A stretch of 6,765 nt of DNA from Candidatus Omnitrophota bacterium (GTDB lineage Bacteria; Omnitrophota; Koll11; Tantalellales; Tantalellaceae): assembly GCA_015231715.1 (NCBI GenBank), contig JADGBB010000058.1, positions 1-6,765 of the forward strand. Reading direction: 5' to 3'. Numbering within the stretch: position 1 is the stretch's first letter; every line of letters starts with the position of its first letter. A model generated the notes under the pieces. The model ran no database searches. It had not been told where the DNA came from and saw nothing but the letters and a program-made list of their open reading frames with translations. Shown one piece after another: positions 1 to 6,401 of the stretch. Both the position numbers and the translations under genes were made by a program.

Positions 1-398
1 GGGCGTATGGACTGGAATCATTGTCTAGAGGTGCCGATAATGCGACTTTTATTGACAGCAGCAAGAAAGCCACAGATGTTATTTTAAAAAATTTATCTAA
101 GCTTAAAATTGATCCGGGGTGCACAAATGTTCTTCTGGGTGATTTTCAGGATAAAATTAAAAGATTAAAGAATAAAAACGAGTGTTTTGACCTTGTTTTT
201 TTAGATCCGCCTTATAATATTGGGTTGGCTGAAAAAATCTTGATAACACTATATAATTATGATATATTAATGCCTTCTTCATACATAGTCGTAGAACATC
301 ACTTGCATGAAGGGATCAATATAGATCTAACAAGTCTGGATTTGGTCAAACATAAACAATACAAAGATATTTGTATTTCTGTGTATAGGAAAAAATGA
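1..398 (+). CDS. rsmD: 16S rRNA (guanine-N2)-methyltransferase RsmD, 5'-truncated by window edge
   Basis: Enzymes of this family use S-adenosylmethionine to methylate N2 of a guanine in 16S rRNA (G966 in E. coli) during small-subunit assembly in the cytoplasm. The frame is already open at base 3 and reads AYGLESLSRGA before the internal TTG at 21. This matches the end of the SAM-binding motif I of RsmD, usually GALGLEALSRGA, so the true start lies upstream of the window and the TTG is not the start. The catalytic motif DPPYN is encoded at 204-218. About 132 codons are present, against roughly 180-190 for a whole family member, so only the N-terminal third is missing. The stop codon overlaps the coaD start by four bases (ATGA, 395-398), which indicates translational coupling. 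Next-door coaD is the usual neighbour and supports the assignment over other N6/N2 methylases that share the DPPY motif. Confidence 0.9.
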   Translation, partial: AYGLESLSRGADNATFIDSSKKATDVILKNLSKLKIDPGCTNVLLGDFQDKIKRLKNKNECFDLVFLDPPYNIGLAEKILITLYNYDILMPSSYIVVEHHLHEGINIDLTSLDLVKHKQYKDICISVYRKK

Positions 399-880
399 GC
401 AAAATAGCTGTATATCCCGGCACTTTTGATCCTGTGACTTTTGGTCATTTGGATGTTATAAAAAGAATTGCCGCAATATATGAAAAAGTTTATGTAGCCG
501 TAGCTGTTTCTAAAGTGAAGGAACCTCTTTTTGGTGTTGAAGAAAGGGTTGAGCTTTTAACGAAAGCGGTTAAAGATCTTAAGAATGTTACTGTTGAACA
601 TTTTAGCGGTCTTATGGTAGATTATGCTGTTTCAAAGAATTCTAAAGTTGTTGTTCGGGGCTTAAGAATGATCTCGGATTTTGAGTATGAGTTTCAGATG
701 GCGCTTACGAATAGAAAGCTTAACCCGAATATTGAAACTATTTTTATGATGCCGAATGAATCTTATTCGTATCTTTCGAGCAGACTTATAAAAGAAGCTG
801 TTAGGCTGGGAGCTGATGTTTCTGCTTTTGTGCCTTTAGATGTTAAAATGAAATTACAGGAGAGGTTATCAAATGAGTAA
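395..880 (+). CDS. coaD: Phosphopantetheine adenylyltransferase
   Basis: CoaD joins 4'-phosphopantetheine and ATP to give dephospho-CoA and pyrophosphate, the penultimate step of coenzyme A synthesis, in the cytoplasm. The 161-residue length is standard. The N-terminus carries YPGTFDPVTFGH, with the nucleotidyltransferase (T/H)xGH motif at residues 15-18. RGLR stands at 88-91 and the second nucleotide-binding motif SSRLIKE at 128-134. The residues known as catalytic or binding in E. coli CoaD (His18, Lys42, Arg88, Arg91) fall at the same numbers here. The ATG at 395 sits four bases after AGGA (387-390) and overlaps the rsmD stop. The 3' end overlaps pta by eight bases. Nothing in the sequence looks degraded. 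The identification is secure. Confidence 0.98.
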   Translation: MSKIAVYPGTFDPVTFGHLDVIKRIAAIYEKVYVAVAVSKVKEPLFGVEERVELLTKAVKDLKNVTVEHFSGLMVDYAVSKNSKVVVRGLRMISDFEYEFQMALTNRKLNPNIETIFMMPNESYSYLSSRLIKEAVRLGADVSAFVPLDVKMKLQERLSNE

Positions 881-1865
881 ACTCCAAGAATTAAGAGAAA
901 GAGCAAAAAAAAATAAAAAAATTATTGTTCTCCCCGAAGGTGAAGATGATAGAGTCGTACAAGCTGCTTCTTTCATCGCTTCTGAAGGTATTGCGAATGT
1001 TGTTCTTTTGGCAGACAAAGATATACTTGGGAATATTATTAAAAAAGAAAATATTTCGCTTGATGGAGTTAAAGTTATTTATCCTAAAACAGATCCGGAT
1101 AGGAACGTAATCATTGATGCGTACTATGATCTTAGAAAACATAAGTTAGCTTCACGTGATGAAGCTGAAAAAACTTTAATGGACAATTTCGTGTTTTATG
1201 GCGCAATGATGGCACGATTAGAAAAAGCTGACGGGTTTGTTGCCGGAGCGAACCATACTACAGGGGATATAGCGAGAGCCGCAATTCAATGCATAAAGAT
1301 AGATAAAGAGATAGGGTCGGTATCAAGTTCGTTCATTATGGAAATTGAAAATTGTCAGTTCGGTAAAGACGGTGTTTTTGTTTATGCCGACTGCGGGATT
1401 GTTCCTGATCCTAATGCCAGACAACTATGCGGAATAGCTATTGCTGCAAGTGATCTATTTAAAAAAGTTTTTGATTCTGAACCGTATGTAGCTCTTTTGA
1501 GCTATTCTACAAAAGGTTCGGCGGAAGGCGATTCGATCAACAAGGTTAGAGAGGCTTTAGCGAAAGTTAAAGAAAAAAGACCGGATATAAAAATAGACGG
1601 CGAGCTGCAGGTAGACGCGGCGCTTCTTGTTGAAATAGCCGAAAAAAAATGTAAAGGAAGCGAAGTCGCAGGGAAAGCAAATGTATTTGTTTTCCCGGAT
1701 CTTAATTCCGGTAATATTGGATATAAACTTACGCAAAGACTTGCTAATGCTAGAGCTGTAGGGCCGATATTGCAGGGCATCGAAAAACCTTGCAGCGATC
1801 TTTCAAGAGGATGCAGCTGGGAAGATGTGGTTGATGCTGTGGCGGTTATCGCATTGAAGGCCTGA
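873..1865 (+). CDS. pta: Phosphate acetyltransferase (short, single-domain type)
   Basis: Pta interconverts acetyl-CoA plus phosphate with acetyl phosphate plus CoA. With AckA it forms the acetate pathway, which yields ATP in fermentation or activates acetate when run backwards. The product has 330 residues, the size of the short class (catalytic domain only); it lacks the N-terminal DRTGG/CobQ-like regions of the long E. coli type. Family signatures are ADGFVAGANHTTGD (119-132), YADCGIVPDPNA (171-182), STKGSAEGD (212-220) and PDLNSGNIGYKL (275-286). PCSDLSRG (306-313) contains Ser311-Arg312, the pair matching the catalytic Ser309-Arg310 of the Methanosarcina enzyme. The ATG at 873 lies within the end of coaD and follows AGGAGAGG (858-865) at good spacing. 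Phosphate butyryltransferase is a related alternative, but the motifs and adjacent ackA favour Pta. Early codons include runs of nine and seven A around 905-921. Confidence 0.96.
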   Translation: MSKLQELRERAKKNKKIIVLPEGEDDRVVQAASFIASEGIANVVLLADKDILGNIIKKENISLDGVKVIYPKTDPDRNVIIDAYYDLRKHKLASRDEAEKTLMDNFVFYGAMMARLEKADGFVAGANHTTGDIARAAIQCIKIDKEIGSVSSSFIMEIENCQFGKDGVFVYADCGIVPDPNARQLCGIAIAASDLFKKVFDSEPYVALLSYSTKGSAEGDSINKVREALAKVKEKRPDIKIDGELQVDAALLVEIAEKKCKGSEVAGKANVFVFPDLNSGNIGYKLTQRLANARAVGPILQGIEKPCSDLSRGCSWEDVVDAVAVIALKA

Positions 1866-1872
1866 TCTTAGG

Positions 1873-1887
1873 TTCTATTAAATAGAA
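1873..1887. repeat. Short perfect dyad in pta-ackA gap
   Basis: TTCTATT (1873-1879) and its exact reverse complement AATAGAA (1881-1887) flank a single base, starting eight bases after the pta stop. It could be an operator-like dyad or a small AU-rich hairpin that marks an mRNA processing point. There is no U-tract directly behind it, so it is not a terminator alone. Function is unknown, and a dyad of this AT-rich kind can occur by chance. Confidence 0.35.
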
Positions 1888-1892
1888 GTGCG

Positions 1893-1928
1893 AACGACAA
1901 ACGTAAAGAGGTTAGTCGTTTTGGTTTT
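1893..1928 (+). terminator. Weak terminator-like or attenuator-like stem-loop between pta and ackA
   Basis: AACGAC (1893-1898) pairs with GTCGTT (1915-1920). After one A-A mismatch the stem goes on with AAC (1900-1902) and GTT (1911-1913), closing an eight-base loop. The downstream strand reads TTTTGGTTTT (1919-1928), a U-rich tract broken by two G. The stem is short and poor in GC, so at best it stops a share of transcripts and may lower ackA expression relative to pta, or shield an mRNA end. No clear promoter for ackA is seen behind it, and read-through is expected. Confidence 0.3.
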
Positions 1929-1940
1929 AAAAAATAAAAA

Positions 1941-1955
1941 AGGAAGTGGAAGTTG
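1941..1955 (+). promoter_or_regulatory. Ribosome binding site that fixes the UUG start of ackA
   Basis: AGGAAG (1941-1946) lies a normal distance upstream of the TTG at 1953. The ackA frame has a stop TAA at 1935-1937. Between that stop and the conserved N-terminal VINCGSSS no ATG or GTG occurs in frame; the GTG at 1946 is out of frame. TTG is therefore the only usual start codon available. Confidence 0.8.
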
Positions 1956-3095
1956 ATTCTTGTTATAAATTGCGGTTCATCAAGCGCTAAGTATGAACTT
2001 ATGAATGTAAAAAATGAAACCGTTGTTTGTAGAGGTGTTATTGAGAGGATCGGCGCGGCTATGGCTTCTTTACAGCATGAAGCTGAAGGAAAAGATCTTT
2101 TTTTTAAAAAAAAGATTGCCTGCCCTGATCATCAAGAGGCAATAACAATCATAAGAGATGTTATCACAGATGTAGAGACCGGAGTGTTAAAGGATATTTC
2201 TCTGATCATAGGTGTGGGGCATAGAGTTGTACATGGAGGCGAAGATTTCCAGGGAAGTACATTGATAGATAAAGAAGTTCTTAAAAGTATAAAAAAGAAT
2301 TCGGAATTGGCACCGCTTCATAATCCGCCGGCTTTAGAGGGTATCAAAGGATGTATGAAAATTTTACCCGATGTTCCGCAGGTAGCAGTTTTTGATACGG
2401 CATTTCATCATGCTATGCCGGAATATGCTTATAGTTATGCCATTCCATCCAAATATTACAAACAATATAAAATACGAAGATACGGATTTCATGGGACAAG
2501 TCATAGGTATGTTTCGCTTAAAACTGCTGAAGTATTAAAAAAGCCTCTTGAAACACTTAAGCTTATAACAGTCCATCTTGGGAATGGATGCAGTATTACT
2601 GCAATAAAAAATGGAATAAGTATAGATACATCTATGGGGTTTACTCCGCTCGAAGGATTAGTTATGGGAACTAGGTCCGGAGACCTTGATCCGGCGATCA
2701 TTCCGTTTTTGGTGCAGTCAGAAGGCATTACAATGCAAGAAGTGTCGTCTATTCTTAATAAAAAAAGCGGACTTTTGGGAGTTTCAGGAGTAAGTAATGA
2801 CATGAGAGATATTCTTCAGGCAATGAGCGAAGGGAATGATAGGGCAAAACTTGCTTATGACATGTTTGTTTATAGAATAAAAAAATATATCGGTGCTTAT
2901 GCCGCGGCTTTGGGCGGAGTTGATGCTGTTACTTTTACCGCCGGAATCGGCGCTAATGTTCCGGGAATAAAAGACAGTATAGAAAAAGACCTTAAACCTT
3001 TATTCGGGAATAATGTTAAATTTTTAACGATCAAAACAAACGAAGAACTTTTAATTGCAAAAGATACTTACGAAATAATAAAAAAACTAAAATAA
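1953..3095 (+). CDS. ackA: Acetate kinase
   Basis: AckA transfers the phosphoryl group between acetyl phosphate and ADP, giving acetate and ATP, and is the partner of Pta just upstream. The 380 residues are slightly shorter than the common 395-410. Visible signatures are VINCGSSS (4-11), HRVVHGGEDF (90-99), FDTAFHHAMP (147-156), YGFHGTSHRYV (177-187), LGNGCS (209-214), GTRSGDLDP (239-247), FTAGIGAN (328-335) and TNEELLIA (362-369). Residues matching those essential in the Methanosarcina enzyme are present: Asn6, Arg91, His123, Asp148, His180, His208, Arg241 and Glu364 (equivalent of Glu384). One oddity is Ala334 in the nucleotide-binding GIGEN motif, where Glu is usual. The start is a forced TTG. 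A butyrate or propionate kinase is possible in principle, but the whole motif set and neighbouring pta favour acetate. Confidence 0.96.
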   Translation: MILVINCGSSSAKYELMNVKNETVVCRGVIERIGAAMASLQHEAEGKDLFFKKKIACPDHQEAITIIRDVITDVETGVLKDISLIIGVGHRVVHGGEDFQGSTLIDKEVLKSIKKNSELAPLHNPPALEGIKGCMKILPDVPQVAVFDTAFHHAMPEYAYSYAIPSKYYKQYKIRRYGFHGTSHRYVSLKTAEVLKKPLETLKLITVHLGNGCSITAIKNGISIDTSMGFTPLEGLVMGTRSGDLDPAIIPFLVQSEGITMQEVSSILNKKSGLLGVSGVSNDMRDILQAMSEGNDRAKLAYDMFVYRIKKYIGAYAAALGGVDAVTFTAGIGANVPGIKDSIEKDLKPLFGNNVKFLTIKTNEELLIAKDTYEIIKKLK

Positions 3096-3100
3096 TGATC

Positions 3101-3108
3101 AGGAGGAG
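3101..3108 (+). promoter_or_regulatory. Strong Shine-Dalgarno of rpmF
   Basis: AGGAGGAG stands just ahead of the ATG at 3111 and is the strongest ribosome binding site in the window. It fits the high translation expected of a ribosomal protein and supports this ATG as the start. Confidence 0.8.
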
Positions 3109-3110
3109 AA

Positions 3111-3335
3111 ATGCCAAAAGTCAAACGTGGACATTCGAAGTCCAGAGGTAGAAAAAGAAGAACGCATTATAAGGCTGAAGCGCCTGCGTTGAGTAAATGC
3201 CCGCAATGTGAAAAGGCCATACAGCCGCATCATGTATGTGCTTATTGCGGATATTATAAAGCTAAACAGATAGTCAAGATAGAGTCTATTGAAGAAAGAA
3301 AAGAGAAAAAAGAAAAAAAAGATAAAAAAGGATAG
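3111..3335 (+). CDS. rpmF: Large-subunit ribosomal protein bL32, zinc-ribbon form with charged tail
   Basis: L32 is a small protein of the 50S subunit. The 74-residue product has the basic N-terminus MPKVKRGHSKSRGRKRR, the conserved THYKAEAPAL stretch, and a zinc ribbon with CPQC (Cys30, Cys33) and CAYC (Cys43, Cys46) followed by GYY. All four metal-binding cysteines are kept, so this is the zinc-dependent paralogue type. Most L32 proteins have about 55-65 residues; here residues 58-74 form an extra Lys/Glu-rich tail, EERKEKKEKKDKKG at its end. The A-rich DNA coding for this tail also holds AAGGA (3328-3332), the likely ribosome binding site of plsX. The gene starts 15 bases after ackA and ends six bases before plsX, so it is in the same operon. 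The YceD/DUF177 gene that often precedes rpmF is not present. Confidence 0.96.
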   Translation: MPKVKRGHSKSRGRKRRTHYKAEAPALSKCPQCEKAIQPHHVCAYCGYYKAKQIVKIESIEERKEKKEKKDKKG

Positions 3336-3341
3336 CATAAT

Positions 3342-4334
3342 ATGAGAATTATCATTGATGCTATGGGCGGAGACAAAGCTCCGTATGAAATTGTTAAAGG
3401 TGCTGTCCTTGCGGCTAAAGAGTATGATTATCATCTTGTTTTGGTCGGAAAAAAGGAAGAGATAACAAAAGTACTCGATGAATTTGATTATCCTAAAGAC
3501 AAGATAAGTATTGTTCATTGTTCTGAAACCATTGATATGAATGAGCCTGCGGCTATTTCTGTGCGCAAAAAGAAAGATTCGTCGATAGTTAAATCGGTTG
3601 AACTACTTAAAAACAATGAAGGCGACGCATTGGTAAGTGCCGGTAATACAGGAGCTGTAGTCTGCGCGGCAACACTTAAGCTCAGGCTTCTGGACGGGGT
3701 GGACAGGCCCGGGATAGCTGTGCTTTTTCCGACCCTTGCAAACTCATGTCTTGTTCTTGATGTCGGAGCGAATATTGACCCTAAACCTATACATCTTTTG
3801 CAGTACGGTATCATGGGAGATGCCTATTCGAGGCATCTTTTAGGTAAAACAGCCCCAAAAGTTGCGTTACTGAATATCGGTGAGGAGTCAAACAAAGGTA
3901 CAGACTTTGAGAAAGAAGCCCATCAATTGCTCAGTGAAAGCAAACTTGATTTTATCGGTAATATAGAACCAAAAGAAGTTTATAACGGCAATGCCGATGT
4001 AGTTGTATGTGATGGTTTTGTCGGTAATGTTTTTTTAAAAGTAACCGAAGGATTTTCTGTAACTGTTGCGAAACTTTTGAAACAAGAACTGAAGAAAAGT
4101 TCCTGGCTCACAAAGTTCGGAGCTTTGCTCATGATGCCTGCTTTTAAATCATTGAAGAAAAAAATCGATGCTTCTGAATACGGCGGGGCTCCTTTAATGG
4201 GAGTTGACGGACGAGTAATAATTTCGCATGGTTCAAGTGACAGTATATCTATAAAAAATGCCATTAGAGTTGCGGGAAGTTATGTAGACCACAATGTTAA
4301 CAGACATATTGTAGAAGAGCTGGATAGCTATTAA
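3342..4334 (+). CDS. plsX: Phosphate acyltransferase PlsX
   Basis: PlsX converts acyl-ACP and phosphate to acyl phosphate, the donor used by the membrane enzyme PlsY to acylate glycerol-3-phosphate. It is a peripheral, membrane-associated protein and is structurally related to Pta. The 330-residue length is standard. Signatures include IDAMGGD (5-11), SAGNTGA (99-105), VLDVGAN (138-144), NIGEESNKGT (178-187), CDGFVGNVFLK (223-233), YGGAPLMGVDG (280-290) and HGSS (296-299). The ATG at 3342 is six bases after the rpmF stop; its AAGGA lies inside the rpmF end, so the two are probably coupled. The rpmF-plsX-fabH-fabD order is the classical one. No FapR-type operator or regulator gene is seen nearby. 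Identification is secure. Confidence 0.97.
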   Translation: MRIIIDAMGGDKAPYEIVKGAVLAAKEYDYHLVLVGKKEEITKVLDEFDYPKDKISIVHCSETIDMNEPAAISVRKKKDSSIVKSVELLKNNEGDALVSAGNTGAVVCAATLKLRLLDGVDRPGIAVLFPTLANSCLVLDVGANIDPKPIHLLQYGIMGDAYSRHLLGKTAPKVALLNIGEESNKGTDFEKEAHQLLSESKLDFIGNIEPKEVYNGNADVVVCDGFVGNVFLKVTEGFSVTVAKLLKQELKKSSWLTKFGALLMMPAFKSLKKKIDASEYGGAPLMGVDGRVIISHGSSDSISIKNAIRVAGSYVDHNVNRHIVEELDSY

Positions 4335-4383
4335 ATATTGAACAATCTTTAATAAGTTAAACATAAGGAAAGAAAGGACTGAA

Positions 4384-5364
4384 ATGCATAAAACGGGTAT
4401 CATTGGAGTCGGGAAGTATTTACCTAAACGAGTGCTGACCAATGCTGAACTTGAAAAGATGGTTGATACTACAGATGAATGGATAGTGACAAGAACAGGA
4501 ATAAAAGAAAGAAGAATAGCCGACGAAAATGAAGCCGCAAGTGACATGGCTTACAAAGCTGCCATGAACGCCTTAGATAATGCCGGACTTAAACCGGAAG
4601 ATATAGAGCTCATAATAGTCGCTACAATAACACCGGATATGTTTTTCCCCTCAACTGCGTGTCAGCTTCAGCATAAATTAGGAATAATAAATGTACCTGC
4701 TTTTGATATTAGTGTAGCATGTTCAGGTTTTGTTTACGGGCTTGCGATAGCTGACCAATTTATTAAAACAGGAATGTATAAACGAGCACTCGTCGTAGCG
4801 GCGGAAAAATTATCAGCAGTAACCAATTGGACCGATCGTTCAACATGTGTTTTGTTTGGCGACGGAGCCGGAGCTGCAGTGCTGGGAAGAGTGGATGAAG
4901 GCGGGATATTGGGAGTGCATCTAGGGGCAGACGGGACACAGGGAGATCTTTTGAAACTTCCAGCGGGAGGATCAAGAATGCCTGCTACCAAACATACAGT
5001 TGAAAATAATCTGCATACTATTCAGATGGAAGGTAATACTCTTTTTAAACATGCTGTTAAAATAATGGCGGAAGCGGCGAAAGCTGTAACTGAACCACTG
5101 GGATTGACGGGCGACGATATTGATATAATAATTCCTCATCAAGCTAATCTTAGAATACTGAACGCTTTGGCAAAAAGAATGGGAGTTGATCCCGAAAAGA
5201 AAGTATATTTAAATATTGATAAATACGGCAATATGTCCGCAGCATCTAGTGCTATAGCACTTTGCGAGGCAGTTGAAACCGGCAGGATACAGAAAGGCAA
5301 TATAATACTCATGGATGCTTTCGGCGGAGGGCTTACATGGGGAGCGTTGATCATTAAGTGGTAA
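4384..5364 (+). CDS. fabH: Beta-ketoacyl-ACP synthase III (FabH)
   Basis: FabH starts fatty-acid synthesis by condensing an acyl-CoA primer, commonly acetyl-CoA, with malonyl-ACP to give a 3-oxoacyl-ACP. The 326-residue product has the family length. The N-terminus shows TDEWIVTRTGIKERR (30-44). The catalytic triad is complete: Cys113 in SVACSGF, His252 in PHQAN and Asn283 in YGNMSAAS, where the third motif has Met instead of the common Thr. LFGDGAGAAVL (157-167) and the C-terminal FGGGLTWG (313-320) are also typical. The ATG follows AAAGGA (4373-4378) by five bases. The 49-base gap after plsX is AT-rich and holds no convincing promoter. Whether the primer is acetyl-CoA or a branched acyl-CoA cannot be told from the sequence. 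The neighbour fabD supplies its malonyl-ACP. Confidence 0.97.
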   Translation: MHKTGIIGVGKYLPKRVLTNAELEKMVDTTDEWIVTRTGIKERRIADENEAASDMAYKAAMNALDNAGLKPEDIELIIVATITPDMFFPSTACQLQHKLGIINVPAFDISVACSGFVYGLAIADQFIKTGMYKRALVVAAEKLSAVTNWTDRSTCVLFGDGAGAAVLGRVDEGGILGVHLGADGTQGDLLKLPAGGSRMPATKHTVENNLHTIQMEGNTLFKHAVKIMAEAAKAVTEPLGLTGDDIDIIIPHQANLRILNALAKRMGVDPEKKVYLNIDKYGNMSAASSAIALCEAVETGRIQKGNIILMDAFGGGLTWGALIIKW

Positions 5365-5372
5365 GAATGAAC

Positions 5373-5386
5373 GAGGAGAATAAGTG
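5373..5386 (+). promoter_or_regulatory. Ribosome binding site and GUG start of fabD
   Basis: GAGGAG (5373-5378) lies five bases ahead of GTG (5384-5386), which begins the conserved N-terminus KKTALIFPGQGSQ. No ATG is available at a matching position, so the GUG start is well supported. Confidence 0.75.
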
Positions 5387-6364
5387 AAAAAAACAGCATT
5401 AATATTTCCGGGTCAGGGATCTCAAAGTGTAGGAATGGGTAAAGACCTTTATGAAAAAGAGGCAGCAGCCAGAATTGTTTTTGACAGGGCTAATGAGATA
5501 CTTGGTTTTAATGTGAAACAAATGTGTTTTTCCGGACCTGAAGAGCAGCTGATGACAACAAAATATTCACAGCCTGCAATTTTTACTTTAAGCATTGCTA
5601 CTTTAAACGTATTGATCGAAAAAATAAAAGGTTCGCCTGTCGGAGAAGCAGATCTTGATATTTTTTCAACCGATGAAGTTAAGTTAGCAGGTAGTTTAGC
5701 CATGGGATTAAGTCTTGGAGAAGTGACTTCATTGGTAGCTTCAGGAGTTATGAATTTTACTGACGGACTTAATTTTGTGAAAAATAGAGGCGAATTTATG
5801 GATGAAGCCTCAAAACTTGAAGACGGCAAAATGGCTTCAATATTAGGGCTTGAACTTTCCAAAATAGAAGAAATATGCATGGGGATAGGATGTCAGGTAG
5901 CAAATCTAAACTGCCCGGGACAGGTTGTTATTTCAGGAACTGCATCAAAAGTGGCATTGGCAAGTGATCTGGCAAAAAATGCCGGAGCAAAAAGAGCAAT
6001 AGTGTTAAATGTCAGCGGTGCTTTTCACTCAGATCTAATGCTGCCTGCTAAACAAAAATTGAGTGTTGTGCTGGAAAAAATTAACATGAAAGAACCTGTA
6101 ATAGATTTTATCAGTAATATTGATGCTGAATTAGCTGCAGATTCAACAGTTATTAAGAAAAATTTAGCTGATCAGCTAGATAATCGTACTTTGTGGGAAG
6201 CATCAGTCCTAAAGGCGATTTCATTAGGATACACAGATTTCCTAGAAATCGGCCCGGGTTCAGTCCTAAAAAGTCTGCTAAAGAAAATAAACAAAGACCT
6301 AAACGTAACAACCCTCCACACAACAGAAGACATAGAAGCATACGTCCTGGCAATAAAACAATAA
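5384..6364 (+). CDS. fabD: Malonyl-CoA:ACP transacylase (FabD)
   Basis: FabD moves the malonyl group from malonyl-CoA to acyl carrier protein, giving the extender unit for fatty-acid synthesis. N-terminal FPGQGSQSVGMG (8-19) contains the oxyanion-hole Gln11. The nucleophile Ser110 lies in GLSLGE (108-113), Arg135 in KNRGEFM corresponds to the malonate-binding Arg117 of E. coli, and His215 in SGAFHSDLM is the catalytic histidine. GPGSVL stands at 290-295. Two departures are notable. The motif has Leu where GHSLGE usually has His, and about 18 residues are inserted before it (roughly 82-103), as Ser is at 92 in E. coli FabD. The total of 326 residues is thus longer than the usual 305-315. From codon about 270 to the end, third-position use shifts from T-rich to A/C-rich, unlike the rest of the window. 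The gene ends with tandem stops TAATAA (6362-6367). Confidence 0.96.
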   Translation: MKKTALIFPGQGSQSVGMGKDLYEKEAAARIVFDRANEILGFNVKQMCFSGPEEQLMTTKYSQPAIFTLSIATLNVLIEKIKGSPVGEADLDIFSTDEVKLAGSLAMGLSLGEVTSLVASGVMNFTDGLNFVKNRGEFMDEASKLEDGKMASILGLELSKIEEICMGIGCQVANLNCPGQVVISGTASKVALASDLAKNAGAKRAIVLNVSGAFHSDLMLPAKQKLSVVLEKINMKEPVIDFISNIDAELAADSTVIKKNLADQLDNRTLWEASVLKAISLGYTDFLEIGPGSVLKSLLKKINKDLNVTTLHTTEDIEAYVLAIKQ

Positions 6365-6401
6365 TAAGTTTAAAAATTTAATCTACATAGATAATTTGCC
6401 A

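Noticed and set aside
21..23. TTG at 21 as the start of the first gene
   Set aside because: The frame is open upstream to base 3 and encodes the conserved motif I residues of RsmD, so the real start is outside the window.
2937..2959. Loss of the essential glutamate of acetate kinase
   Set aside because: The catalytic Glu384 of the Methanosarcina enzyme belongs to the NEEL motif, present here as Glu364. The Ala at 334 concerns a different, nucleotide-binding position.
3099..3518. Long open frame on the - strand across rpmF and plsX
   Set aside because: It is the antisense of strongly conserved genes, with a low-complexity Phe-rich product from the A-rich rpmF end.
4338..4366. Possible promoter in the plsX-fabH gap, with TTGAAC at 4338-4343 as a -35 box
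   Set aside because: No acceptable -10 hexamer occurs at 16-18 bases; the region is merely AT-rich.
5449..5880. 143-codon open frame on the - strand inside fabD
   Set aside because: Antisense shadow of a conserved gene; Ser-rich product with no recognisable domain and no start signal.
6193..6381. 62-codon + strand frame over the fabD end
   Set aside because: It lies in another frame of a well-supported gene; it is open because of the A/C-rich composition there, and the product is a low-complexity Lys/Asn/Pro-rich chain.
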